Positions 24,117-33,222 of a stretch of DNA of 64,000 nt are shown piece after piece. Each line of letters begins with the position of its first letter. The first letter of the stretch is position 1. Both the position numbers and the translations under genes were made by a program. The notes below the pieces were generated by a model, which worked only from the letters and a program-made list of their open reading frames with translations, was not told where the DNA came from and made no database searches. Origin of the DNA: Fidelibacterota bacterium (GTDB lineage: Bacteria; Pseudomonadota; Alphaproteobacteria; Rhodospirillales; Rhodospirillaceae); contig CANJMF010000002.1 of assembly GCA_947475895.1 (NCBI GenBank), positions 1 to 64,000 of the forward strand, read 5' to 3'.

Positions 24117-25934
24117 ATGCACGCACTACGAATTCCGCCCAAGGACGACTCATCCGCAGCCACAAAGGCCAATCTTGGCGACATGCCCGAATGGGATCTG
24201 CGCGATCTTTACAGCGCACCGGACGGCGCCGACCTCACACGCGATTTCGCTGATATTGAAAAGCGCATTGCTGCTTTCGAATCTCATCGCGGCAAAGTCG
24301 TGGATTTGAGCGGTCCCGATTTTGGCAAGGCCATTGCCGCGTACGAAAGCATCAACGAAGTGCTGAATAAGATCGGCAGCTATTCGCAGTTGCATCAATC
24401 TGGCGACGTATCTGACCCTAAGCGTGGGCGCTTCTATCAAGACACGATGGAAAAGCTCACGGGCTTATCCGGTCAACTGTTGTTCTTTGAACTGGAAATC
24501 AATCGCCTGGACGAGATGGTACTCGCCGCGAAAATGAATGCTCCTGAAGCCGCGCGCTATGCGCCGTGGGTGCGCGATTTGCGCGTGATGAAAGATCACC
24601 AGCTCTCGGACGACCTCGAGCGCCTGTTCCTCGATAAGTCCATGACCGGCCGCACGACCTGGGTGCGCCTCTATGACGAGACCGAGGCGGCGGTGCGGGT
24701 GACGGTGGGCGAGGAGATCCTGACGCTCACGGAAGCACTCAATCGTCTCTCCGATCCCGTTCAGAAACGCCGCCGCGATTCCGCCAAGGCCATCGGTGCC
24801 GCGCTGGAAACTAACGCCTCGCTCTATACGCTGATCACCAACGTTCTCGCGAAAGACAAAGCGGTCGAAGACGAATGGCGCAAGTTCAAGCGCCCTGTGT
24901 CGTCGCGTAACATCGCGAACCTAGTCGAGGACGAGGTCGTTGACGCGCTCGTGGCCGCGGCTAAAGGCGCTTATGCCGATACCGCGCACCGGTATTACAA
25001 ACTCAAAGCTAAGTGGCTCGGGCAGGATCATCTCGACTACTGGGATCGCAACGCACCACTGCCATCGGCCGAGCATCGCGATATTTCCTGGGCGGAAGCT
25101 GAAAAAACGGTGCTCGGCGCTTACGCTGGCTTTTCGCCAAAGCTCGCCGAGATCGTGAAAACCTTTTTTGCGAAGAACTGGATTGATGCGCCCGCGCGGC
25201 CCGGAAAGGCGTCTGGCGCGTTCTCGCATCCGACTGTTCCGTCGGCGCATCCGTATATTCTTCTTAACTACCTCGGGAGTTCGCGCGACGTTCAAACCCT
25301 CGCGCACGAACTCGGTCACGGCGTCCATCAGGTTTTGGCGGGGCAGCAGGGTCAGCTGATTTCGGGCACGCCTCTGACGCTGGCCGAAACCGCGTCGGTG
25401 TTCGGCGAAATGCTCACCTTCCAGGCGATCCTTGCCGCCGAAACGCGGCCTGCCGAACGCCGCGCGCTACTGGCCGGCAAAGTCGAGGACATGCTGAACA
25501 CAGTGGTACGCCAAGTCGCGTTCCATGAATTTGAACGCCAAGTTCACGACGAACGCAAAAACGGCGAACTATCGCTGGAGCGTATTTGCGAAATCTGGAT
25601 CGGCGTACAGAAAGAAAGCCTCGGGCCCGCGCTACATTTCGACGACGAGTACAAATATTATTGGGCTTACATCAGCCACTTCCTGCATGCGCCGTTTTAC
25701 GTCTACGCCTACGCCTTCGGCGATTGCCTAGTGAACTCGCTTTACAATGTTTACAGCACTGGGTCAGTGCCCGACTTTGAAAGCAAATACCTCGATATGC
25801 TCTCTGCGGGCGGCAAGCTGCGCCATAAAGAACTGTTGGCGCCGTTCGGCTTGGATGCCAGCGATCCCGGCTTCTGGCGTCGCGGCATGAACACCATTGA
25901 GGGCTTCATCGATCAGCTCGAGCAGATGGGCTGA
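24117..25934 (+). CDS. M3-family oligoendopeptidase (PepF-like)
   Basis: 605 residues. Zinc site HELGH with His397, followed by a downstream Glu in LAETASVFGE, the thermolysin-like M3 arrangement. The N-terminal helical region (about 20-200) and the family sequence SGQLLFFELEINRLDE identify the PepF/M3B branch, which cleaves short cytoplasmic peptides (7-17 residues). Start at ATG 24117 is supported by AGGAAGG 8 nt upstream; upstream in-frame codons are antisense to the ligase gene and are rejected. The stop overlaps the start of the UbiB-type kinase gene (TGATG). Confidence 0.93.
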   Translation: MHALRIPPKDDSSAATKANLGDMPEWDLRDLYSAPDGADLTRDFADIEKRIAAFESHRGKVVDLSGPDFGKAIAAYESINEVLNKIGSYSQLHQSGDVSDPKRGRFYQDTMEKLTGLSGQLLFFELEINRLDEMVLAAKMNAPEAARYAPWVRDLRVMKDHQLSDDLERLFLDKSMTGRTTWVRLYDETEAAVRVTVGEEILTLTEALNRLSDPVQKRRRDSAKAIGAALETNASLYTLITNVLAKDKAVEDEWRKFKRPVSSRNIANLVEDEVVDALVAAAKGAYADTAHRYYKLKAKWLGQDHLDYWDRNAPLPSAEHRDISWAEAEKTVLGAYAGFSPKLAEIVKTFFAKNWIDAPARPGKASGAFSHPTVPSAHPYILLNYLGSSRDVQTLAHELGHGVHQVLAGQQGQLISGTPLTLAETASVFGEMLTFQAILAAETRPAERRALLAGKVEDMLNTVVRQVAFHEFERQVHDERKNGELSLERICEIWIGVQKESLGPALHFDDEYKYYWAYISHFLHAPFYVYAYAFGDCLVNSLYNVYSTGSVPDFESKYLDMLSAGGKLRHKELLAPFGLDASDPGFWRRGMNTIEGFIDQLEQMG

Positions 25935-27286
25935 TGGCCAAGAAACCTGTCACGGAGAACACCCTCGGCGGACGGGTGAAGCGCTATGCTCAAGTGGGAA
26001 CCGCCATTGGCGGATTCGCGGCGCGCATGGCGGGCGAGCGCGTGCTGGGCATTAAAGGCGATAAGGCTAAGAATGCAGAGGCCTTGCGTCTGGCGCTAGG
26101 CGGCCTCAAGGGCCCGCTCATGAAAGTCGCGCAAATTCTCTCGACCATTCCCGAAGCGCTGCCTGCCGAATACGCGGCTGAACTGTCGCAGCTTCAGGCC
26201 AATGCGCCACACATGGGCTGGCCCTTCGTTAATCGCCGCATGACGACGGAGTTGGGACCCGATTGGAAAACCAAATTCAAATCCTTCGAACGTGAGGCCG
26301 CGCGCGCCGCGTCGTTGGGGCAGGTGCATCGCGCCATGAGCCACGACGGCCAAGCGCTCGCTTGCAAGCTCCAATATCCGGATATGGATTCCGTCGTCGA
26401 TGCTGACCTGCGCCAACTGAAACTGGTATTCGCGGCGTATCGCCGCATGGATCCAGCCATCGATCCCAGCGAAATCCACACTGAAATCTCCGAGCGCCTC
26501 AAGGAGGAACTCGATTACGAGCACGAAGGGCGCAACATGGCGCTCTATCGTTACATGCTCGCCAAAGAAGGCGGCGTGCATGTGCCTGACATTGTTGAAG
26601 ACCTGTCCACGCGCCGCCTGATCGCCATGTCCTGGCTTGAAGGCAAGCCGATCAAAGATGTCGCGGAAACCGCCGATCAAACAACCCGCGACGCCATCGC
26701 CGTGAACATGTTTCGCGCCTGGTACGTGCCGTTCTATCAATACGGCGTCATCCACGGCGATCCGCACCTGGGCAATTACACAGTGCGCGACGACCAGACC
26801 ATCAATCTCATGGACTTCGGCTGCATCCGCGTCTTTCCGCCGCGCTTCGTCGGCGGCGTGATCGATCTTTATCGTGCGCTCGAGAAGGGCGACCGCGCGC
26901 TGGCTGTCGCGGCCTACGAAACATGGGGCTTCAAAAACCTCAGCAATGAAACCATCGACACGCTCAACATCTGGGCGTCGTTCGTTTATGCCCCCTTGAT
27001 GGAAGATCGCCCGCGCCTGATCGAGGAAACCAATGGACCGGCTCAAGGCCGTGCTGCCGCTACGCAAGTTCACACCGCCTTACGCGCTCTCGGCGGGGTA
27101 AAGCCTCCGCGCGAGTTCGTGCTCATGGACCGTGCGGCCATCGGCCTCGGCTCCGTGTTCATGCACTTAAGGGCTCAGGTGAATTGGTATCGCCTGTTCC
27201 ACGAAACCATCGCCGGCTTCGATGTTGCGAATCTCACGCGCGTTCAAAACGCAGCGCTGAAGAAAGCGAAATTGCCGCAGCCTTAA
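25934..27286 (+). CDS. ABC1/UbiB-type atypical kinase
   Basis: 450 residues, translationally coupled to the M3 peptidase. The UbiB-family core is present: an Ala-rich loop AARAASLGQVHRA, HGDPHLGNYTV (catalytic loop with Asp and Asn), and LMDFGCIRVF (metal-binding DFG). The KxGQ motif is KVAQ (64-67), Gly replaced by Ala. UbiB/ADCK proteins are ATPases needed for ubiquinone biosynthesis and prenyl-lipid handling; COQ9 is also encoded in this window. Which branch is involved (UbiB proper or a paralogue) cannot be told; there is no C-terminal membrane anchor like that of UbiB, which argues for a paralogue. Confidence 0.85.
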   Translation: MAKKPVTENTLGGRVKRYAQVGTAIGGFAARMAGERVLGIKGDKAKNAEALRLALGGLKGPLMKVAQILSTIPEALPAEYAAELSQLQANAPHMGWPFVNRRMTTELGPDWKTKFKSFEREAARAASLGQVHRAMSHDGQALACKLQYPDMDSVVDADLRQLKLVFAAYRRMDPAIDPSEIHTEISERLKEELDYEHEGRNMALYRYMLAKEGGVHVPDIVEDLSTRRLIAMSWLEGKPIKDVAETADQTTRDAIAVNMFRAWYVPFYQYGVIHGDPHLGNYTVRDDQTINLMDFGCIRVFPPRFVGGVIDLYRALEKGDRALAVAAYETWGFKNLSNETIDTLNIWASFVYAPLMEDRPRLIEETNGPAQGRAAATQVHTALRALGGVKPPREFVLMDRAAIGLGSVFMHLRAQVNWYRLFHETIAGFDVANLTRVQNAALKKAKLPQP

Positions 27287-28188
27287 TTAGCTTGCGCTTG
27301 CTGTGGCCCGATTTGCGCGGCCGCCTCAACCGTCGCGCAGGCTTGCGGCTCGGCGTTGCAATCCGCCGACAGATTCATGACTGCCGACATCATGTCGCCG
27401 CCGGCGATGATTTGCACCGGGATCATGCGCTGGTCGGTCGTAAAATAGAGTTTGCCCTCCCACTCTTTCATCTTCTCTTCCGATTGGGGCAGGAAACCGA
27501 ACACCGGTTCCAACTTCACCGTCACGGGCAAAAGCGTCTGCGACTTGCCGTCGATCGTCACGGCTTTCACCGGCGCGATTTTACCGACGATGTCATAACG
27601 CCGCGTGCCATCGAAAATCGGAATGCGGAAACTTGTTTGCGATGCTCCATTGGCGGCAATGACCTGCCGACGCGCCGATAAAAACGCCGCCATGGGGTCG
27701 AGAACATTCGTGCGCATTTTTTCGGGCACTTCCGGTATCTTGGCGCGCTTGTTCCATGGGAGGTCTTCGCGCTTCATATCCGCGCCCGTCGCCGGATTGA
27801 AAATCCGCTCGCTCGTCGTGGCCGCGCGCGTGTTGGGATCGAATGTCATGGTCATCTTCCCCGCCGCGTCATCTGTCGACCACGAGCTTTCATGGGACGA
27901 AGGCAGCATCGTGATGCCGTTCGCTGAACTCGCGACGGTGCCGTGTCCGTGTAGCTGGGCTCGCATCGCGCTTACCAGTTTCAGCGCGCCGCTCGACGCC
28001 ATTTTTAAATCAGTCGTGTAAGTAGTGGAGTTTTGCTCGAGCGCCACAACCGCGTCGCCCACATGAAGTCCGCCAACCATAAGGCTATAGACCAAGCGTT
28101 CGCTCTGGCCCGTCTCGGCCGCGAAGGCTGAAAATGCACCGGTGAAGGTACCGATAACCGAGAGAAAAAGCGTCGTGGGCAATCGCAT
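27283..28188 (-). CDS. DUF3108 exported protein
   Basis: 301 residues with signal peptide (MRLPTTLFLSVIGTFTGAFSAFA). Features of DUF3108: YSLMVGGLHVGDAVVALEQN at the start, Trp-containing ESSWSTDDAAGKMTMTF, and the closing LEPVFGFLPQSEEKMKEWEGKLYFTTDQRMIPVQI. DUF3108 proteins are periplasmic or outer-membrane-facing beta-rich proteins of unknown function, sometimes linked to envelope biogenesis. Only two Cys (near 270-280) could form a disulfide. Convergent with the UbiB gene by 4 bp; divergent from pntAA. Confidence 0.83.
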   Translation of the reverse strand: MRLPTTLFLSVIGTFTGAFSAFAAETGQSERLVYSLMVGGLHVGDAVVALEQNSTTYTTDLKMASSGALKLVSAMRAQLHGHGTVASSANGITMLPSSHESSWSTDDAAGKMTMTFDPNTRAATTSERIFNPATGADMKREDLPWNKRAKIPEVPEKMRTNVLDPMAAFLSARRQVIAANGASQTSFRIPIFDGTRRYDIVGKIAPVKAVTIDGKSQTLLPVTVKLEPVFGFLPQSEEKMKEWEGKLYFTTDQRMIPVQIIAGGDMMSAVMNLSADCNAEPQACATVEAAAQIGPQQAQAN

Positions 28189-28427
28189 GATGATACCGTC
28201 CTATGAGGCGCCATCTCGCTGTGCAGGAATCCTATCGGATTTCCGCCCGATGCCGCCACCTCCTTAACGTTGCAAAGGCCGTGTGCGTTGCGGTGCAAAC
28301 CGCATAGTGGGGTGCCAATAATTTTTTCTCGTTGCGCTTGTACATTTTGGGATAAAAAGGGGGACTCACGACTAGGAGGGGCGCCGGTCTCCGTGCGCGC
28401 CAGGGCTTCAGCTAAGGCATAACAACG

Positions 28428-29576
28428 ATGCAAATTGCCGTTTTGAAAGAACGGCGACCTGGTGAGAACCGCGTCGCCGCGTCCCCGGACACCGTAAAAA
28501 AATTCCTCGCTGCAGGTGCGAAGGTCGCCGTTGAAGCCGGCGCCGGCGCCGGTTCGCACTATTCCGACGCCATGTACACCGACGCCGGCGCGACCATCGC
28601 GCCCACGGCTGCCGCTGCTGCTGGTTCCGCCGACATGGTGTTCAAAATCCAAAAACCCATGACCGCCGCCGAGGGCACGGACGAGGTGAGCTATCTTAAG
28701 TCAGGCTCTATTCTCGTAGCGCAGCTTTATGCGCTCACCAGCAAAGACTTGATGCAAGCGCTCGCTAAGCAAGGCGTCACATCCTTTGCGCTTGAGCTGA
28801 TGCCGCGCATCAGCCGCGCACAGGCCATGGATATCCTTTCGTCGCAATCGAACCTCGCTGGCTACAAAGCCGTGGTCGATGCCGCCGCCACTTTCGGCCG
28901 CGCCATGCCCATGATGATGACGGCTGCCGGTACAATTGCTCCCGCGCGCGTGCTGATTTTCGGTGCGGGCGTCGCAGGCCTTCAAGCCATCGCTACCGCC
29001 AAGCGCATGGGCGCGGTCGTGTACGCGACCGACGTGCGCTATGCCACCAAAGAACAAGTTGAGTCCCTCGGCGGCAAGTTCATCGTCGTCGACGAAGAGA
29101 AAATGAAGGCTGCTCAAACCGCCGGCGGTTACGCCAAGGAAATGGACGACGACTTCAAGCAGAAGCAAGCCGAAGCGGTTGCCGCCGAAGTCCTGAAATC
29201 AGACATCCTCATCACGACTGCGCTTATTCCTGGCCGTCCTGCGCCGAACCTGGTGACCGCCGCCATGGTCGCTTCCATGAAACCGGGTTCGGTGATCGTC
29301 GATCTGGCAGCCGAAGCCGGCGGCAACGTCGAAGGCACCGTGAAGGATCAGGTCGTCGCCACGGCCAATGGCGTCACCATTCTCGGCTATACCAATACCT
29401 CGTCGCGTCTCGCGCGCGATGCGTCCATGCTGTTCTCTAAGAACATCCTGAATTTCGTTACGCCCATGATCGAGAAGGGCACCGGCGCACTGAAAATCAA
29501 TTGGGACGACGAGCTCGTGAAGGGCACGCTGGTCACCAAGGACGGTCAAGTCGTCCACGCCGGTTTGACAGGTTAG
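28428..29576 (+). CDS. pntAA: NAD(P) transhydrogenase subunit alpha, part 1
   Basis: 382 residues. Domain I of the proton-translocating transhydrogenase: N-terminal AlaDH_PNT part ([20 protein letters not shown]) and the NAD-binding Rossmann fold with [19 protein letters not shown] near 184. Moves hydride between NAD(H) and NADP(H). It is split from the membrane part, as in Rhodospirillum and other alphaproteobacteria. First gene of a three-gene operon; 11 bp to pntAB. Residues GVAGLQA give the usual dinucleotide-binding glycines. Confidence 0.96.
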   Translation: MQIAVLKERRPGENRVAASPDTVKKFLAAGAKVAVEAGAGAGSHYSDAMYTDAGATIAPTAAAAAGSADMVFKIQKPMTAAEGTDEVSYLKSGSILVAQLYALTSKDLMQALAKQGVTSFALELMPRISRAQAMDILSSQSNLAGYKAVVDAAATFGRAMPMMMTAAGTIAPARVLIFGAGVAGLQAIATAKRMGAVVYATDVRYATKEQVESLGGKFIVVDEEKMKAAQTAGGYAKEMDDDFKQKQAEAVAAEVLKSDILITTALIPGRPAPNLVTAAMVASMKPGSVIVDLAAEAGGNVEGTVKDQVVATANGVTILGYTNTSSRLARDASMLFSKNILNFVTPMIEKGTGALKINWDDELVKGTLVTKDGQVVHAGLTG

Positions 29577-29587
29577 GGGGAGCCCAC

Positions 29588-29881
29588 ATGGAACACGCTG
29601 AATCCTTTTGGTACTTGCTGACCGTATTCGTGCTCGCGGTGTTTGTTGGCTTCTATGTGGTATGGAGCGTGACGCCCGCGTTGCATTCGCCGCTCATGGC
29701 TGTCACCAACGCCGTCTCCTCGGTGATCATCGTCGGCGCGATCCTCGCAGCCGGCCCCGAGGAATTTGGCCCTTCAAAAATCCTCGGCTTCGTCGCAGTG
29801 ACGCTCGCCTCCGTGAATATCTTCGGTGGCTTCCTCGTCACCCAGCGCATGCTTCAGATGTTCCGAAAGAAGGGCAAATAG
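29588..29881 (+). CDS. pntAB: NAD(P) transhydrogenase subunit alpha, part 2
   Basis: 97 residues with three membrane helices: [41 protein letters not shown] and [25 protein letters not shown]. This is the small membrane component that, with pntB, forms the proton channel. The conserved TNAVSS and NIFGGFLVT elements are present. Start at 29588 is chosen because AGGGGGAG precedes it; it follows pntAA by 11 bp and pntB starts 1 bp after its stop codon. Normal length for split PntAB. Confidence 0.95.
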   Translation: MEHAESFWYLLTVFVLAVFVGFYVVWSVTPALHSPLMAVTNAVSSVIIVGAILAAGPEEFGPSKILGFVAVTLASVNIFGGFLVTQRMLQMFRKKGK

Positions 29882-29882
29882 C

Positions 29883-31286
29883 ATGGCCCTCAATCTTCCC
29901 ATGGGCGCGACGCTGTTCGCCTACATCGTCGCGGGCGTCTTCTTCATCCTGACTCTGCGCGGACTCTCGAGCCCCGAGAGTTCGCGGCGCGGCAATCAGC
30001 TGGGCGTTGCCGGCATGGCCATCGCCATCGGCACCACACTGCTGTCGCCGGTCGTACACGACTACAACTGGATTTTGGGTGGCATTCTTCTCGGCGGCAT
30101 CGTCGGCTACGTGATTGCTAAAAAGATCGAGATGACCGCGTTGCCGCAACTTGTCGCGGCTTTTCACAGCCTCGTCGGTCTCGCCGCCGTGTGCGTGGCC
30201 ATGGGTGCATTCTTCGCTCCCGAAAGCTACGGCATCGGCATGCCCGGCGACATTCACACCAACAGTTTGGTGGAGATGAGCCTAGGCCTTGCCATCGGCG
30301 CCGTTACGTTTTCAGGCTCCGTGATTGCCTTCTCTAAACTCCAAGGTCTTATGAGCGGCAATCCGCTGGTGTTCAAAGGTCAGCATTTCCTCAACGCGCT
30401 GCTCGGCATCGCCATCGTCGTGGCTATTGTCATGTTTTGCATGACTCAGGACGTCAATTATTTCTATGCGATTGCGGCGCTCAGCTTCCTCGTGGGCTTC
30501 CTGTTGATCCTGCCCATCGGCGGCGCGGATATGCCCGTGGTCGTGTCCATGCTGAACAGCTACTCCGGCTGGGCGGCGGCGGGCATCGGCTTCACGCTAC
30601 AAAACAGTTTGCTGATCATTGTCGGCGCGCTGGTGGGCTCGTCGGGCGCGATCCTGTCTTACATCATGTGCAAAGGGATGAACCGCTCGATCGTCAACGT
30701 GATCCTGGGCGGCTTCGGCGGCGACGCAGCGGCTGCGGCCGGTGGCGCCAAGAAAGAAGCACGTCCGCACAAAGCCGGCTCCGCCGACGACGCGGCCTTC
30801 ATCATGAAGAACGCCAGCAAGGTCATCATCGTGCCGGGTTACGGCATGGCGGTCGCGCAAGCGCAACATGCCCTGCGTGAAATGGGCGACAAGCTCAAAG
30901 CCGCCGGCGTGGAAGTGAAGTACGCCATTCACCCCGTGGCGGGCCGCATGCCGGGCCATATGAACGTACTGCTCGCCGAAGCCAACGTGCCTTACGACGA
31001 AGTGTTCGAGCTGGAAGAGATCAACCACGAATTCTCGACCGCCGATGCGGTGTATGTCATCGGCGCCAACGACGTGACCAATCCCGTCGCCAAGACCGAT
31101 CCCACCAGCCCCATCTACGGCATGCCGATCTTGGACGTGGAGAAGGCCAAGACCGTGTTGTTCGTGAAGCGCTCCATGGCGGCCGGTTATGCCGGCGTGG
31201 ACAACGAGTTGTTCTACCGCGACAACACTATGATGCTGTTCGGCGACGCTAAGAAAATGACCGAAGAGATCGTCGGCGGACTTTGA
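29883..31286 (+). CDS. pntB: NAD(P) transhydrogenase subunit beta
   Basis: 467 residues. About nine membrane helices (1-270) form the proton channel half; the C-terminal domain III (about 300-467) binds NADP: VPGYGMAVAQAQHALREM carries the glycine-rich loop, followed by HPVAGRMPGHMNVLLAEA, VIGANDVTNPVAKTDPTSPIYGMPIL and VFVKRSM-like VLFVKRSMAAGYAG. Together with pntAA and pntAB it forms the enzyme that uses the proton gradient to reduce NADP, supplying NADPH for biosynthesis and redox defence. Confidence 0.96.
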   Translation: MALNLPMGATLFAYIVAGVFFILTLRGLSSPESSRRGNQLGVAGMAIAIGTTLLSPVVHDYNWILGGILLGGIVGYVIAKKIEMTALPQLVAAFHSLVGLAAVCVAMGAFFAPESYGIGMPGDIHTNSLVEMSLGLAIGAVTFSGSVIAFSKLQGLMSGNPLVFKGQHFLNALLGIAIVVAIVMFCMTQDVNYFYAIAALSFLVGFLLILPIGGADMPVVVSMLNSYSGWAAAGIGFTLQNSLLIIVGALVGSSGAILSYIMCKGMNRSIVNVILGGFGGDAAAAAGGAKKEARPHKAGSADDAAFIMKNASKVIIVPGYGMAVAQAQHALREMGDKLKAAGVEVKYAIHPVAGRMPGHMNVLLAEANVPYDEVFELEEINHEFSTADAVYVIGANDVTNPVAKTDPTSPIYGMPILDVEKAKTVLFVKRSMAAGYAGVDNELFYRDNTMMLFGDAKKMTEEIVGGL

Positions 31287-31627
31287 GAACCACTCATAGC
31301 GACGGATCGCGCGCAATAATCTTTCTTCACATATTCGGGAGCTGCGCGTGTGCCGGAGTGGCCTTTACGCGCGTCAAGCCAAACTCACCCTTTAAAATTG
31401 CGGGTTTCCATCGATATATTCGGCCACGATGTTCGAGCGGCGTATATCGAAAAAACTCCACATTATCAGGGCTTTCCGGGCAGTTTCCCGTTTGAAACCC
31501 AGAGATTAGCAATTACACTCCGCCACCGCGAGCGCCGGCCCTTAGAAGGTCGCGCTTACATTCGTTGAGTGGATAAAGGCGAGGGACCGCCGCCGCTCAA
31601 CCGACAACGTTTTAGGGAGGGCACGGT
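31287..31627. other. 341-bp intergenic region
   Basis: No gene is supported on either strand. The region between pntB and the cytochrome c gene contains a clear ribosome site for the latter (AGGGAGG, 31615-31621) and an AT-rich stretch with the symmetric ATCGATATAT...ATATCGA pattern near 31409-31452, which may be a promoter or operator. No terminator for pntB was seen. Confidence 0.4.
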
Positions 31628-32983
31628 ATGGCCATCAAATTCGCTCATAAACTTTTTGGAATGGCGGCAACTGTCGCCGTGGCTGCCATCGCGCTGCAGG
31701 TGTCTGCACAAGATGCCGCCGCACCAGCTATGCAAGCGGCTGCGCCTGAAGCCGCCGCTGCGCCGATGCCTTCGAAGGGTGAATACCTGGCCCGCGCCGC
31801 CAACTGCGTCGCCTGTCACTCCGTCGATGGCGGCGAGGCTTTCTCCGGTGGCTTAAAGATGATGACGCCCATGGGCGCGCTCTACGCCACCAACATCACG
31901 CCGGACAAAGAAACCGGCATCGGTAATTACACGCTGGAAGATTTCGACAAAGCCGTGCGCCTTGGCCAAGTGAAAGACGGCCACCGCATGTATCCCGCGA
32001 TGCCTTATCCGTCCTACGCTAAGCTTTCGGCCGAAGACATCTCCGCGCTCTACGACTTCTTCATGAAAGAAGTGAAGCCGGTTAAGCTGGCTAACAAGCC
32101 CGCCGAAATTCCCAGCTACCTCGATGTGCGTTGGGCCATGGGTATCTGGAACGCGATCTTCTTCGACGACGCGCGCTTCAAGCCCGTCGAAGGCAAAGAC
32201 GCGGTCTGGAACCGCGGCGCTTATCTGGTTGAAGGTGCCGGCCACTGCGGCGTATGCCACACCCCGCGCGGCATCGCCTTCCAGGAAAAAGGCATGACCT
32301 ACAAAGACGGCAACTTCCTCGTGGGCGCGCCGCTCGACAATTGGACGGCCTCCAACCTTACCGGCGACATCAACTCCGGTCTTGGTCGCTGGAGCAAAGA
32401 AGACTTGGCCGCGTTCCTGAAAACCGGCCACAACCAGCATGGCATTGCCTTCGGCACCATGGTCGACGTCATCAACAACAGCACGTCGTACTTCACCGAC
32501 GCAGATATCGACGCCATGTCGACCTATCTGAAGTCGCTGCCGCCGCAGAAGGAAAAGGGCGCAACCGCCTGGGCCTATACCGCCGACACCGCCACAGCTT
32601 TGAAGGCGCGTGATTACAGCAAGACGGGCGCGCTCGTGTTCGCTCAACAGTGCGCCGCATGTCACGTGGCCGATGGTAAGGGGCGTGGCGACTATCAACC
32701 GCCGCTCGCCGGCAACCCGACTGTGCTCGATCCGGATGCTAGCTCGCTCATCAACATGGTCCTCAACGGCTCTGCACGTGTGATCGTCAATGGCGTGCCG
32801 GACTCGTATCGCATGCCGTACTACCGCGTGCTCCTGAGCGATCAGCAGGTCGCCGATGTGGTGACGTTCATTCGCGGCTCATGGGGCAACAAGGCCTCGG
32901 CCGTGACCGCGAAGCAGGTGTCGGATGTCCGCAAGGAAACCGATCCGCTGCATAACGACATCATCGTTCTGCGGATGAAATAA
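31628..32983 (+). CDS. Triheme cytochrome c, alcohol dehydrogenase cytochrome subunit-like
   Basis: 451 residues, signal peptide ending near SAQDA. Three covalent heme sites: CVACH (60-64), CGVCH (207-211) and CAACH (342-346), each with a later methionine ligand candidate (e.g. MYPAMPYPSY; YRMPYYRVLLSD). Length and spacing match the membrane-associated cytochrome c subunit of quinohaemoprotein alcohol or sugar dehydrogenases, which hand electrons to ubiquinone. No PQQ or flavin dehydrogenase is adjacent, so its partner is unknown; the orphan molybdopterin enzyme at 17976 is one candidate (inference). Followed by a strong terminator. Confidence 0.9.
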   Translation: MAIKFAHKLFGMAATVAVAAIALQVSAQDAAAPAMQAAAPEAAAAPMPSKGEYLARAANCVACHSVDGGEAFSGGLKMMTPMGALYATNITPDKETGIGNYTLEDFDKAVRLGQVKDGHRMYPAMPYPSYAKLSAEDISALYDFFMKEVKPVKLANKPAEIPSYLDVRWAMGIWNAIFFDDARFKPVEGKDAVWNRGAYLVEGAGHCGVCHTPRGIAFQEKGMTYKDGNFLVGAPLDNWTASNLTGDINSGLGRWSKEDLAAFLKTGHNQHGIAFGTMVDVINNSTSYFTDADIDAMSTYLKSLPPQKEKGATAWAYTADTATALKARDYSKTGALVFAQQCAACHVADGKGRGDYQPPLAGNPTVLDPDASSLINMVLNGSARVIVNGVPDSYRMPYYRVLLSDQQVADVVTFIRGSWGNKASAVTAKQVSDVRKETDPLHNDIIVLRMK

Positions 32984-33031
32984 TACGGGGGAGAACGAGG
33001 GGCGTCTGCGCTCCTTGATCTCAAAGCTAAA

Positions 33032-33061
33032 AACCGGCGCGAGCAATCGCGCCGGTTTTTT
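33032..33061 (+). terminator. Rho-independent terminator after cytochrome c gene
   Basis: A perfect 11-bp stem (AACCGGCGCGA, 33032-33042, with its complement 33047-33057) closes a 4-nt loop and ends in a T-run. It separates the cytochrome gene from the histidine kinase. Confidence 0.92.
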
Positions 33062-33222
33062 GTTGGTCTCGCCGTATTGCCAATGGTGCTCAATGTAAGC
33101 GCACAACGCACACACGCTTTCGATACACCGGTCTACGTACTTATACCCTCCTCTTCAGGCGATGTATTAAGGCCCGGCCAACGACGCGCAGTGTTATGCT
33201 CCTTTGAACTTTGGAGATTGGC

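Noticed and set aside
26096-27073. A long minus-strand open frame (about 325 codons) opposite the UbiB-type kinase gene
   Set aside because: Shadow of a GC-rich real gene; composition is His/Arg-rich, no ribosome site and no recognisable domain.
31287-31627. tRNA-like fold near 31350
   Set aside because: No acceptor or T-arm consensus (GTTCRA) could be matched; no tRNA gene was found anywhere in the window.
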